Source: CAYUVH01 sp964448135
GTDB taxonomy: Bacteria; Verrucomicrobiota; Verrucomicrobiia; Limisphaerales; UBA8199
DNA length: 64,000 nt
Reading direction: 5' to 3'
Assembly (NCBI GenBank): GCA_964448135.1
Contig: CAYUVH010000053.1
Coordinates: 4,986-68,985 of the forward strand
Part shown: one piece after another, positions 37,268 through 45,208 of the stretch
Layout of the letters: every line of letters starts with the position of its first letter
Position numbering within the stretch: position 1 is the stretch's first letter
The notes under the pieces: generated by a model
Databases searched by the model: none
Told to the model about the DNA's origin: nothing
Seen by the model: the letters and a program-made list of their open reading frames with translations, nothing else
Translations under genes and position numbers: made by a program

Positions 37268-38375
37268 ACCTCAGGTTCTCGGGATTCAACGGTTTCAAAT
37301 CCCGTGGCAAAAATTTGCCATCCTTGCGGATCAATTCGCCATCGAACCAAATTTCACCACCCCCCCACTCCGGTCGCTGGATCAACACCATGTCCCAGTG
37401 TACGGCCGAGTGGTTCCCGTTGTCGCACTGCTTGTAAGCCTGTCCCGGCGTAAGATGCAGGGATCCGGCGATTTTTTCGTCGAACAGGATGTCGCACATC
37501 GGATTCATGATATGGGGATTGAACCCCAGCGAAAACTCGCCCGTGTAGCGCGCCCCCGGATCGGTATCCAGAATCTCGTTCAATCGCTTCGTGTTGTTGG
37601 ACGTCGCGCGCACCACCTTTCCGTCCTTGAACTCCAGCCGCACGTTTTCAAATTTCGAACCGGCATACAACGTCGGCGTGTTGAATTGAATGAAACCGTT
37701 GATCGAAGTCTTGACCGGGCAGGAAAACACCTCGCCATCCGGAATGTTCCGGTCGCCCTTGCACATCTGCGCCCCGATGCCTTTGATGCTGAACTTCAAG
37801 TCGGTACCCGGCCCCATGATGTGGACCTTGTCCGCCTTCTTCATGCGCCGCTCCAGTGGCGCCATGGCGCGCGCCATCCTGGCGTAGTCCAGGGTGCAGA
37901 CGTCAAAGTAGAGGTTTTCAAATGCCTCCGTGCTCATCCCCGCGCTCTGCGCCATGCTCGGCGTGGGCCACCGCAGGACGCACCACCGCGTTTTTTGCAC
38001 CCGGTGGTTCAGTACCGGACGCGTCAATCGCGAGTACATCGCCATCCGCTCACCGGGCACGTCGGAGTTCTCATTCACGTTGTCCGCTCCGCGCACGGCG
38101 ATATAAGCCTGCATCTTCTTCATGCGCGCCATTTCGAGGTCGCGCATCATGCGGCCCTGCGGCTCGGTAATTCCGCGCAGCATCTCGCGGCCGATTCGAG
38201 TGTGACGCACTTCCACAAACGGAATTGCCTTGCACTCCCGGGCCGCCCGGATCATTTCAATTACGAACGCATCCGGCACGTCCGTCATGTCCAACAGGAC
38301 ATGGTCGCCCGCCTTCAGCCGCGTCGAATATTCAGCCAGCAACTTCGCCAGTTTCCGGTAACGAGGATCAGTCAT
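37266..38375 (-). CDS. M29-family metallo-aminopeptidase
   Basis: The 369-residue cytoplasmic protein matches the thermophilic aminopeptidase (M29) family over its whole length. Visible motifs are GDRNIPDGEVFSCP, the acidic TGEFSLGFNP region and the C-terminal metal-site motif HSAVHWDMV (His-x-Asp). These enzymes remove N-terminal residues with two divalent metals. The stop codon lies at the edge of the terminator hairpin. Confidence 0.88.
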   Translation of the reverse strand: MTDPRYRKLAKLLAEYSTRLKAGDHVLLDMTDVPDAFVIEMIRAARECKAIPFVEVRHTRIGREMLRGITEPQGRMMRDLEMARMKKMQAYIAVRGADNVNENSDVPGERMAMYSRLTRPVLNHRVQKTRWCVLRWPTPSMAQSAGMSTEAFENLYFDVCTLDYARMARAMAPLERRMKKADKVHIMGPGTDLKFSIKGIGAQMCKGDRNIPDGEVFSCPVKTSINGFIQFNTPTLYAGSKFENVRLEFKDGKVVRATSNNTKRLNEILDTDPGARYTGEFSLGFNPHIMNPMCDILFDEKIAGSLHLTPGQAYKQCDNGNHSAVHWDMVLIQRPEWGGGEIWFDGELIRKDGKFLPRDLKPLNPENLR

Positions 38376-38443
38376 AAATTCAGTGCCTTAGATTAAGCGA
38401 GAAAGCGCCGGTTGAAAAGTGCCGGTCGGCTTGGGTCGCATTT

Positions 38444-39367
38444 TTAAAGATCTTCCGCCTTAAATCCGGCCACCACCGGCCGATGATCCGATGCCACACC
38501 CCACTCCGGCACCGCCAGCACGTAAGTTTCCGCAGGCAACCATTCCTTCGCCATGCCCGGGCTCAACAGCAGGAAATCAATGCGGCTGTACGTATCCTCT
38601 TTGCCGTAATAATGCGTCCAGGCCACGTTGCGGGACTCGGTGCCGCTTGAATCCGCCTTGTCCCCGTTTCTCTCCGCGGGCCGGGTATCAACCAGCTTGA
38701 ACTTCCCTTTGCCCACAATCTGTCTGGTCGAAACGGAATCCTTCGAATCGTTAAAATCCCCGAGTACCACCAGGTTCAGTCCCGGCTTCGCTGCCAACCG
38801 CGCGTCAATGATCTCCCGTAGAATCTTCGCCTCCTCCACTCGCAATTCGCCTTCGTCCGCCTGCGGCACCGGCCGTTTGGATTTCAAATGCGCCACCACC
38901 AGCGTGAAGGAATACCCGGGCGAAACCTGAATCTCCACTTCGGCAAATCCGCGGCTCACGCGAAACCGCTTGCCGCTCAGCAAAAAACTCTCCGTGACGT
39001 GCGGCCGTCGGGCGGTGATGGGAAAGCGGCTCAAAACGGCTACATGGACATTCGTGTCCGAGCCCGACACCAACTCCGATTCCGGCAAATCCAGCCCACG
39101 AGCCTTCAGGCAGCCTTGCAATTCGCGCAACGCGCTCGCGCTGCCCATCTCCTCAAGGGCAATCACGTCGGGCTTCATGGCGAAAATGTTTTCACACACC
39201 TTGGCCCGCGCCGCGGCCGATTTCACAAAACGCGTTTCGGTCGCCTCATCGAGATAATTCTCCACATTATACGTGGCGACGCGAAATATTTCTGCCCCTC
39301 GCAATCCCGGAACCAGCAATCCCAAAAGCGCCAGCCATGACAGCCTGACCCGCCAACCCAATTTCAT
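38444..39367 (-). CDS. Secreted endonuclease/exonuclease/phosphatase-family hydrolase
   Basis: The 307-residue protein starts at the codon at 39367, giving the leader MKLGWRVRLSWLALLGLL to LRGAE; an upstream in-frame start would bury this leader. The EEP-fold motifs are VATYNVENYLD, the metal Glu in IALEEMGS, VAHLKSK, LGDFNDS and ASDHRPV. It is a phosphodiesterase or phosphatase of unknown substrate. It differs from the EEP domain of the 2747 protein in having no accessory domains. Confidence 0.86.
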   Translation of the reverse strand: MKLGWRVRLSWLALLGLLVPGLRGAEIFRVATYNVENYLDEATETRFVKSAAARAKVCENIFAMKPDVIALEEMGSASALRELQGCLKARGLDLPESELVSGSDTNVHVAVLSRFPITARRPHVTESFLLSGKRFRVSRGFAEVEIQVSPGYSFTLVVAHLKSKRPVPQADEGELRVEEAKILREIIDARLAAKPGLNLVVLGDFNDSKDSVSTRQIVGKGKFKLVDTRPAERNGDKADSSGTESRNVAWTHYYGKEDTYSRIDFLLLSPGMAKEWLPAETYVLAVPEWGVASDHRPVVAGFKAEDL

Positions 39368-39445
39368 GCGTTGCGTATACCGGCGAACCCGGCCCAAGTC
39401 AAAGTTCCAATCACACCTTTTCACGCTTGGTTCAAGAATGGCTAA

Positions 39446-39473
39446 TTGCAAATCGTGTTTAAGCTGCTAGTGT
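39446..39473 (+). promoter_or_regulatory. Promoter for folE2
   Basis: TTGCAA (39446-39451) and TAGTGT (39468-39473) are 16 bases apart, with TG one base upstream of the -10 (TGCTAG). The -10 ends 6 bases before the ATG, so the start point would fall on the ATG. Confidence 0.45.
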
Positions 39474-39479
39474 ATTTGG

Positions 39480-40307
39480 ATGCAAAAAACCATGCGGCGC
39501 CCCGCAGGGAACGCTGACTCCGCGAAGGCTGGACAGCAACTCCACGATAAACAAAACGAGCGCGACTACCGTCAACTGCACATTGACAAGGTCGGCGTCC
39601 GGGGGATGCGCTTTCCCATCCAGGTGCGCGACAAGGCCCGCGAAGTCCAGAACACCGTGGCGACCATCGGCATGTTCGTGGACCTCCCCAAGGAATTCAA
39701 AGGCACCCACATGAGCCGGTTCGTCGAGGTGCTCAACGCTCACGGGAGTGTCATTCATGTGGAGAATATCTCCGAAATTTTGCAGGCCATGCAACAGCGC
39801 TTTTCCGCGAAGACCTCGCATATCGAGATGGAGTTTCCTTATTTCATGGTCAAGCGGGCCCCCGTCTCCGGTTTGGAGAGCGTCATGGATTATGTCGCCC
39901 GGTTCGACGCCTCCGCCTGCGGCCGCGAAATAGACTTTGTGCTCACGGTTAAAACGATGGTGACCACCCTTTGTCCGTGCTCGAAGGCGATTGCCGAATA
40001 CGGCGCGCACAATCAGCGTGGCCAGGTCACTGTCCAGTTGCGCTCCCGCAAGGCGGTGTGGATTGAAGACGTCATTCAAATCGTCGAAGGTTCCGCCAGC
40101 TCGGAACTTTTTGCCCTGTTGAAAAGGCAGGACGAAAAGGCAGTCACGGAACGGGCGTATGAAAATCCCGTGTTTGTTGAAGATCTCGTGCGCAACGTCG
40201 CGCTGCGGCTGAACGCGCATCCGGACGTGACTTGGTACAAAGTCGAGGCCGAGAATCATGAAAGCATCCACAACCACAACGCCTACGCCTGCATCGAGAA
40301 AGGTTAA
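39480..40307 (+). CDS. folE2: GTP cyclohydrolase IB (FolE2)
   Basis: The 275-residue enzyme is the type IB GTP cyclohydrolase that opens GTP to dihydroneopterin triphosphate, the first step of folate (and queuosine) synthesis. Motifs are DKVGVRGMRFPI, TLCPCSKAIAEYGAHNQRG and VEAENHESIHNH. Unlike FolE1 it does not depend on zinc, and in many bacteria it is induced under zinc limitation. It is followed on the same strand by DksA-like, L33 and S18 genes that also lack zinc-binding cysteines. Confidence 0.95.
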   Translation: MQKTMRRPAGNADSAKAGQQLHDKQNERDYRQLHIDKVGVRGMRFPIQVRDKAREVQNTVATIGMFVDLPKEFKGTHMSRFVEVLNAHGSVIHVENISEILQAMQQRFSAKTSHIEMEFPYFMVKRAPVSGLESVMDYVARFDASACGREIDFVLTVKTMVTTLCPCSKAIAEYGAHNQRGQVTVQLRSRKAVWIEDVIQIVEGSASSELFALLKRQDEKAVTERAYENPVFVEDLVRNVALRLNAHPDVTWYKVEAENHESIHNHNAYACIEKG

Positions 40308-40308
40308 G

Positions 40309-40326
40309 CCGCCCGGAACCGGGCGG
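40309..40326. other. Stem-loop after folE2
   Basis: CCGCCCGG (40309-40316) and CCGGGCGG (40319-40326) form a very GC-rich hairpin 2 bases after the folE2 stop. There is no T-run, so termination is only possible. Confidence 0.4.
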
Positions 40327-40381
40327 GTGGCGGCGGAGCGTCGAAAAGGAAGTTTGAAAGGGCGAAAAAAAATGAAAATTG

Positions 40382-40412
40382 TTGTGGAATATCCCCATTT
40401 GTCTGCTAGATT
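40382..40412 (+). promoter_or_regulatory. Possible extended -10 promoter for the dksA-like/rpmG/rpsR operon
   Basis: TGCTAGATT contains an extended -10 (TAGATT at 40407-40412). TTGTGG at 40382-40387 is a weak -35 at a long 19-base spacing. CTGCTAG is shared with the folE2 promoter. Start at 40494 leaves a leader of ~75 bases containing a hairpin. Confidence 0.35.
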
Positions 40413-40422
40413 CGCCCACTTT

Positions 40423-40448
40423 CAGCGGGAGGACAGACCGTCCCGCTG
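40423..40448 (+). promoter_or_regulatory. Leader stem-loop before the dksA-like/rpmG/rpsR operon
   Basis: CAGCGGGA (40423-40430) pairs perfectly with TCCCGCTG (40441-40448) around a 10-base loop. Its place in the 5' leader of an operon with two ribosomal protein genes makes a regulatory RNA structure possible. It matches no leader I recognise. Confidence 0.4.
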
Positions 40449-40493
40449 AGGCAAATAAACGGATGTTCGCCTTTTGGCCGGGCATCCACAACA

Positions 40494-41093
40494 GTGACAA
40501 CGAGCAATAAGACGCAAATTGTGAAAAAGTCTCCCGCGCGCCCCAAGCCGCATGCTGCGGCTACCGCCGCCGCCATCCTTGGCCAGACGACTACCAGCAA
40601 GGTCAAGAAGAGTGGCGACCTCAAGGCCTTTAAAGTGAAGCCCGAGTGGGCCAAGTTCCATGCCCGGCTGCTGGAGCTGCGCGAGCAATTGATGCGGCAG
40701 ATGAGCGGTCTGGCCAAGGACTCCGCCCAGGAACTCGCCGGCTACAGCCTGCACATGGCCGATTCCGGTACCGACAATTTCGACCGCGATTTTGCCCTCA
40801 GCCTGCTCTCCTCGGACCAGGATGCCGTTTACGAGATCGAGGAGGCGCTCAAGCGCATCGAGCGGAATACGTATGGCGTTTGCGAGTTGACCAACAAACC
40901 CATTCCCAAATCCCGTCTCGAAGCCATCCCCTGGACCCGCTTCACTGTGCAGGCCCAGGCCCAACTCGAACGCGATGGGGCCCTGCGCCAGCGCCGTTTG
41001 GGTGCCCTCGGCACCGTGGACAGTGTGGGTGTCAGTGACAATGAACCCGAAGAAGAGGGTGAAGCCGAAGAAAAGACCAAGGAAAAGGAATAA
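40494..41093 (+). CDS. TraR/DksA-family protein with degenerate zinc finger
   Basis: The 199-residue protein starts with GTG. A ~45-residue basic, Ala/Lys-rich N-terminus precedes the DksA-like coiled coil (~50-125), whose tip region is GTDNFDRDFAL. The zinc-finger region reads GVCELTNKPIPKSRLEAIPWTRFTV: of four expected cysteines only C130 remains, the others being T133, T151 and A154. The C-terminus is strongly acidic. DksA proteins bind the RNA polymerase secondary channel and act with ppGpp. Cysteine-poor versions work without zinc. It is cotranscribed with rpmG, 3 bases downstream. Confidence 0.88.
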   Translation: MTTSNKTQIVKKSPARPKPHAAATAAAILGQTTTSKVKKSGDLKAFKVKPEWAKFHARLLELREQLMRQMSGLAKDSAQELAGYSLHMADSGTDNFDRDFALSLLSSDQDAVYEIEEALKRIERNTYGVCELTNKPIPKSRLEAIPWTRFTVQAQAQLERDGALRQRRLGALGTVDSVGVSDNEPEEEGEAEEKTKEKE

Positions 41094-41096
41094 TTT

Positions 41097-41264
41097 ATGG
41101 CCCGCGAAATCATCACCCTCGAATGCACCGAAGCGCGCAAGGAGGGAAAATCCGCTTCACGCTTCACCTCCACCCGCAACAAGAAGCTCAAGACTGAAAA
41201 GTTGGAGATCAAGAAATTCAATCCGGCCCTGCGCCGTCACACCCTCCACCGCGAAATCAAGTAA
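41097..41264 (+). CDS. rpmG: 50S ribosomal protein L33
   Basis: The 55-residue protein begins MAREIITLECTEARKEGKS and ends RRHTLHREIK, which matches L33 well. The two CxxC zinc pairs of the C+ form are missing (one Cys remains, in ECTEA, and NPALRRH replaces CPRCRKH), so it is the zinc-free C- form. It is too short for usual length cut-offs. It sits 3 bases after the dksA-like gene and 5 before rpsR. Confidence 0.93.
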   Translation: MAREIITLECTEARKEGKSASRFTSTRNKKLKTEKLEIKKFNPALRRHTLHREIK

Positions 41265-41269
41265 TCACT

Positions 41270-41536
41270 ATGCCTCGCAAAACTCATCCCGAAAAATCCG
41301 AACACCGCGGTGGACGCGGTCGCCGTGGCGCTTCCGAAATGCGCACCCAGCGCCCGAAGCCCAAGATCGACTTCACCGCGGACCAGCTGGAGTACAAGAA
41401 CCCCATCCTGATGCGCCCGTTCGTGACCGATCAGGGACGCATTCTGCCGCGCAAATACACCGCGCTGCCGGCTCACTATCAGCGCCGGCTCAATCGGGCG
41501 GTCAAACGCGCCCGTCAGATGCTCCTGATGAAATAA
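41270..41536 (+). CDS. rpsR: 30S ribosomal protein S18
   Basis: The 88-residue protein has the S18 core: IDFTADQLEYKNP, FVTDQGRILPRKYT and HYQRRLNRAVKRARQMLL. The N-terminus is a basic, Gly/Arg-rich extension. It has no cysteine at all, so it is a zinc-free C- form. The usual rpsF-ssb neighbours are absent and it follows rpmG instead, which suggests an operon for alternative ribosomal proteins or a lineage-specific order. Confidence 0.95.
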   Translation: MPRKTHPEKSEHRGGRGRRGASEMRTQRPKPKIDFTADQLEYKNPILMRPFVTDQGRILPRKYTALPAHYQRRLNRAVKRARQMLLMK

Positions 41537-41701
41537 TCAGGCTGGCTCCGGGGACACCCAGTCCCCCAGGTGCAGGTATTCCTTGACCTTCCGGCGCTCG
41601 TAGCGGTGCTTGAGGGTCTTTTTTGGTTGGTTATCCGTCTTGCGGAACGGTTGCTTGGAGTTACGGACTGCTTCTGCGATGACTTCCAGGGTCTTGGTCA
41701 T
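41537..41701 (-). CDS. Small basic protein of 54 residues, unknown function
   Basis: The frame opens with ATG at 41701 and ends TGA at 41539-41537, directly against the rpsR stop. The product is highly basic in its middle (KKTLKHRYERRKVKEYLHLG), with no membrane helix. Codon third positions are strongly G/C, like its neighbours. AAGGAAGGA lies ~11 bases before the ATG, and a good promoter (TGGACT-N16-TATAAT) lies 128 bases upstream. I do not recognise the family; a ribosome- or RNA-associated role would fit its charge and place but is speculation. Confidence 0.6.
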   Translation of the reverse strand: MTKTLEVIAEAVRNSKQPFRKTDNQPKKTLKHRYERRKVKEYLHLGDWVSPEPA

Positions 41702-41828
41702 AATCGAGTGAATCCTTCCTTAGCGCTCGTCGCGGGGACCGATGTCAGGAGAGCATGGCGCTCGGCCTGGTCTGGCCTTTTCAACCTCTGCCCCGATTTG
41801 GCTGGCAACGGCTGCTTCAAGCGATTCA

Positions 41829-41856
41829 ATTATAAGACCTCCGGACAAAAAGTCCA
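41829..41856 (-). promoter_or_regulatory. Promoter for the 54-residue small gene
   Basis: On the - strand a perfect TATAAT (41834-41829) is preceded by TGGACT (41856-41851) at a 16-base spacing. The only downstream - strand gene is the small one at 41701, giving a leader of ~120 bases. The 14-mer AATTCAAATAATTC lies just upstream (41866-41879). Confidence 0.5.
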
Positions 41857-41865
41857 TTCAAAAAA

Positions 41866-41879
41866 AATTCAAATAATTC
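41866..41879. repeat. AT-rich 14-mer AATTCAAATAATTC, second copy
   Basis: The word is identical to 21104-21117. It lies in a 215-base gap between the small gene and the membrane protein gene, next to the putative promoter. The rest of the gap holds nothing else I can identify. Confidence 0.3.
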
Positions 41880-41916
41880 GCTCCTGCCATATCGCCCGCC
41901 TCGCCGAATTCTGTAT

Positions 41917-43464
41917 TTAGGCGCTTGATCCGCGTCGCACACGAGCCGGCATGGCAAAGCGCTCCAAAGGCTCCCGGCTTGGTTCCGGCGCTCTTACCGG
42001 TCCGGCCAGGCCGCCGTTGACGCTCACACTCAGGCCCAAAATCCCTGTGATTCCAACCAAATCCGAATACAACGAGCCAAAAACCGCGAGAAACAACAGC
42101 ACCTTGGCCACAAAGTAAGCAAGCATGAAGGCATTTAAGCGCCGGAAATCAGGGTCGCCATACAAAAAGTTCCGGTGCAATACCTTGAATCCTGCCACTA
42201 ACAGCCAGATGAAACCAATCGTGCCGGCAATCCCAAATGGAATGATCACGGAAAGTGGTCCGTTGTGATAATCTCCCACGTACTCGAAACCCTCGGTTGA
42301 CAGTTCGCCGCCCCGCGGATTCGACCTGATCAAATCAATGTCCTTGCCGCTGAAGGAGTATCCCTTGCCCAGAAGCAGGTACTCCGGCACCTGAGGTGCC
42401 ACGTGACGCCACATCATTAGACGCCACTCCGTCGAACCGCGCGCCGATTCGCGCACCATGGGGTCCACCTGGATAAAGGGAAGAAAGCTGAGGCTGCGCT
42501 GGAAACTGAACGGCAAGTACGTGACAAAAGGTGCAAGTACTGCGATTGCCAGTATGCCCGAGAGCAAAAGAATGGGCGTCAGGCTGGAATGGATCAGATC
42601 TTCCAGCCAGAACAGGATTACGAAAACCAGACCGATCCAGATGAAACCTGAGCGATAACCCCCCATCATGCTGATCGTCACACAACCAAACAACAAAAGA
42701 AAACGCCCGGGCCGCCGCCAACTGAAGATCTCACGCACACCATAACGCGCCAGTAGGACGCTGACCAGCGCCGCTCCGGCCGGACCCAACAGAATATATC
42801 GATAACCTTGAGCGCTGACTACTCCCGGATCCGTGAGTTGGCGAACATCTCCTACCGGAAAGAAGTAGAGCAGGAAACCCATTCCCGGCGCCCCCATGGA
42901 AACCAGGTCGCCAATCGCCAGGGTTGCCTGCCCCAAGATGAATAAAGTCACATACAACACCGCTTTGCGTTTGGGGATTTCCTTGCAGGAAATGGCGAAA
43001 TAGCCCACGACGGCTGTGAAAAGCATCAGGTAGCGCTTGCCCCCCTGAGTTTCACCGCCAAATATGCGCATACCCATGCCGCCGGTCAGGTGGGCAGTAA
43101 CGACCACCACCACCGTGAAAAAGATGAGTGGCCGCGTCATGGACGGAACAGTAATAAGCTTCAGCTTGCGATTGAGAGTGTACTGGAGGATGGAAATCCC
43201 CAGGCTCACCCAAGCCAGCACCAGCCAGGCACCGGGCTTTCCCGGAAGGAAGACCAGAGTCAGGGCCGTGTTCCAGCTCGCGATCAGCCAGGCATGGTGC
43301 CACTGGAGCAACAATGGCGTGACGAGGATCAGCACCACGATGCCGACCGCGCTAAACGTTTCGACATCGTATGGCGTCGCCAGCATGTACCCCAGGAAGA
43401 CCGCCAGAGGAAGGCACGAACCGTAAATCAAAAGAGACCGAAAAAGTGAGGACGCGCTCGTCAT
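41917..43464 (-). CDS. O-antigen ligase/polymerase-like membrane protein, copy 1
   Basis: The 515-residue protein has about 11-12 hydrophobic segments. Between the late helices a large loop contains STEWRLMMWRHVAPQVPEYLLLGKGYSF and later DYHNGPLSVIIPFG, the pattern of Wzy/WaaL-type O-antigen polymerases and ligases (Arg and His in the periplasmic loop). It is a tandem paralogue of the next gene upstream on the same strand. It likely polymerises or attaches glycan repeat units at the periplasmic face. The assignment is by pattern only. Confidence 0.7.
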   Translation of the reverse strand: MTSASSLFRSLLIYGSCLPLAVFLGYMLATPYDVETFSAVGIVVLILVTPLLLQWHHAWLIASWNTALTLVFLPGKPGAWLVLAWVSLGISILQYTLNRKLKLITVPSMTRPLIFFTVVVVVTAHLTGGMGMRIFGGETQGGKRYLMLFTAVVGYFAISCKEIPKRKAVLYVTLFILGQATLAIGDLVSMGAPGMGFLLYFFPVGDVRQLTDPGVVSAQGYRYILLGPAGAALVSVLLARYGVREIFSWRRPGRFLLLFGCVTISMMGGYRSGFIWIGLVFVILFWLEDLIHSSLTPILLLSGILAIAVLAPFVTYLPFSFQRSLSFLPFIQVDPMVRESARGSTEWRLMMWRHVAPQVPEYLLLGKGYSFSGKDIDLIRSNPRGGELSTEGFEYVGDYHNGPLSVIIPFGIAGTIGFIWLLVAGFKVLHRNFLYGDPDFRRLNAFMLAYFVAKVLLFLAVFGSLYSDLVGITGILGLSVSVNGGLAGPVRAPEPSREPLERFAMPARVRRGSSA

Positions 43465-43497
43465 GCTAGAAACCGAAACAATCCGCGCTTACTATGA

Positions 43498-45012
43498 CTA
43501 TACACTCTGAGGGAAAGATTGCAAGGCGTCCTCGGAAGCTTCTGACTCCGCAGGGCGGGTTGCGGGGGCACCATTAAGACTGACGCTGAAGCCAATAATT
43601 CCCGTAAAAAAGAAAAGGTCGGAATTGAGCGAGCCGAATACGCTCAGAAATAGAATGAATTTGGCTATAAATGCCGCCAGCAGGAAAGTATTGAGCGTGA
43701 GCAGCGACGGGTCTCCGTATTTTGTCCGACGGTAAAGATACCGAACGCTGGCATATACAAACCAAAGGAAACCAATCACCCCACCTAGACCAAAGGGCAG
43801 GATCACTGAAAGGGGGCCACTGTGGTAATCACCCGCGAGTGCCGACGCCGCGTACTGCCCTTCGTGGCCTGCGTTGATGACGCTGAAATACATTTCACCG
43901 GGATCAAAGACGTAACCTTTGCCAACAATCAGGTGTTTGGGGACCTGCGGCAAAACAGCGCGCCACATATCCAATCGCCATTCCACCGAAGACCCGGCGT
44001 CGTCTTTGACGATCGGATTCCATTTGCCGGGGAGAAAGCTCAGGGTGCGCTGAACGACCCAAGGTAAGTGGTCCGACTGCCAGGCCAGGATCGCCAAGCC
44101 AAACACGCTGAGCCCTGCAAACAGCGGGAGCCAGGAGGTTCGATGCAACCCTTCACAAAAGAAGAGGACTAGAAAGGTCACTAAGAACAGCAGGAGGAAA
44201 GAGCGATAACCACAGGCTGCGGCTGCAGCCACCGCCGCCAGCAGGAAAATTGCCCGGAAAGGCCGGCTCAAATCGAACACGCCGCGAATCCCGTAGCGCG
44301 CCAGCATGTAACTCCACAGCGCCGTGCTGGCGAGTGTCAGACCGCTCATTCGGGTGATGCCGCCGACGACGGAACGCTGTTCCTGATCGTATGTCAGGCT
44401 GGACGGAAAGAGGTAATAGAGGAAATCGAAACCCGCTCCTGCCATGTGGGCGATATTCGGCACTATGGCCAGCATGCCGGGAAGGAAGAACAATGCGGCG
44501 TAGAGTCCGGCGCGCTGTGGGGGGATTCGGTGGCTGACCAGCGCAAAATACCCCGCAATCGCCGCGAGCATGTTCACATATCGCTTGCTACCATAAGTAG
44601 CCGACCCCAGGAAGCGGAATCCAAATCCTCCGGTAAGCATTCCCGTGATAATAACCACCGCGCCCAGAAAGATCAGCGAACGCGTAACGGAGGGGACATT
44701 CAGAATGACCCGGTGGGGATTGATGGAACGATTCACAATCGCCAGGCCGAAAGCCAACAAGGCCATGGGCATCCAGACTGCCGGGGCACCGGGAAGAAAC
44801 ATCGGATTGATACAGGCGTTCCACGCGAGCACGAGCATCACATGGTACCACTTCACGAACAGCGGGCTGATCAGCACCGCCATGACCACTACCAATACCG
44901 TCACACTGCCCAGATCAGTGGGTTCGGCCAGGAAATATCCAATCAGAACCGCCAGGGGCAGGCAAAGCGCCATGATGAGGTGCGCCCGGGGGATATTGAT
45001 CGAATTGGCCAT
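43498..45012 (-). CDS. O-antigen ligase/polymerase-like membrane protein, copy 2
   Basis: The 504-residue polytopic protein resembles the 41917-43464 product from end to end (VEWRLDMWRAVLPQVPKHLIVGKGYVF, DYHSGPLSVILPFGLGGVIGFLWF, FGSLNSDLFFFTGIIGFSVSLNG). The gap between the two genes is 33 bases, so they form one transcript. It is probably polysaccharide polymerase or ligase; the two copies may handle different glycans or act together. Confidence 0.7.
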   Translation of the reverse strand: MANSINIPRAHLIMALCLPLAVLIGYFLAEPTDLGSVTVLVVVMAVLISPLFVKWYHVMLVLAWNACINPMFLPGAPAVWMPMALLAFGLAIVNRSINPHRVILNVPSVTRSLIFLGAVVIITGMLTGGFGFRFLGSATYGSKRYVNMLAAIAGYFALVSHRIPPQRAGLYAALFFLPGMLAIVPNIAHMAGAGFDFLYYLFPSSLTYDQEQRSVVGGITRMSGLTLASTALWSYMLARYGIRGVFDLSRPFRAIFLLAAVAAAAACGYRSFLLLFLVTFLVLFFCEGLHRTSWLPLFAGLSVFGLAILAWQSDHLPWVVQRTLSFLPGKWNPIVKDDAGSSVEWRLDMWRAVLPQVPKHLIVGKGYVFDPGEMYFSVINAGHEGQYAASALAGDYHSGPLSVILPFGLGGVIGFLWFVYASVRYLYRRTKYGDPSLLTLNTFLLAAFIAKFILFLSVFGSLNSDLFFFTGIIGFSVSLNGAPATRPAESEASEDALQSFPQSV

Positions 45013-45208
45013 TTTGCGCCTCAGCTTAGGGCACGAACGGCCTCTCCTGCAAATGGTTTCTCGTGACCCCGAACATTGACACGCGACACGTGCCGGGACA
45101 TTTTGACCTCCGTTTTGAATTGCGCTCCTGTTACATCAACGACCTCCTGCCGCGGAGGAATCACGCATCCGACCTGCGGCTCTCCACCGTATCCACCGTT
45201 TATTTCCG

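Noticed and set aside
39368..40493. A Zur-type palindrome before folE2 or the dksA-like gene
   Set aside because: No AT-rich palindrome resembling known Zur boxes could be found by reading, so the zinc link rests on gene content alone.
41550..41566. GGGGAC/GTCCCC hairpin as an rpsR terminator
   Set aside because: It is short, has no T-run and lies within the opposing 54-codon gene; effect unclear.
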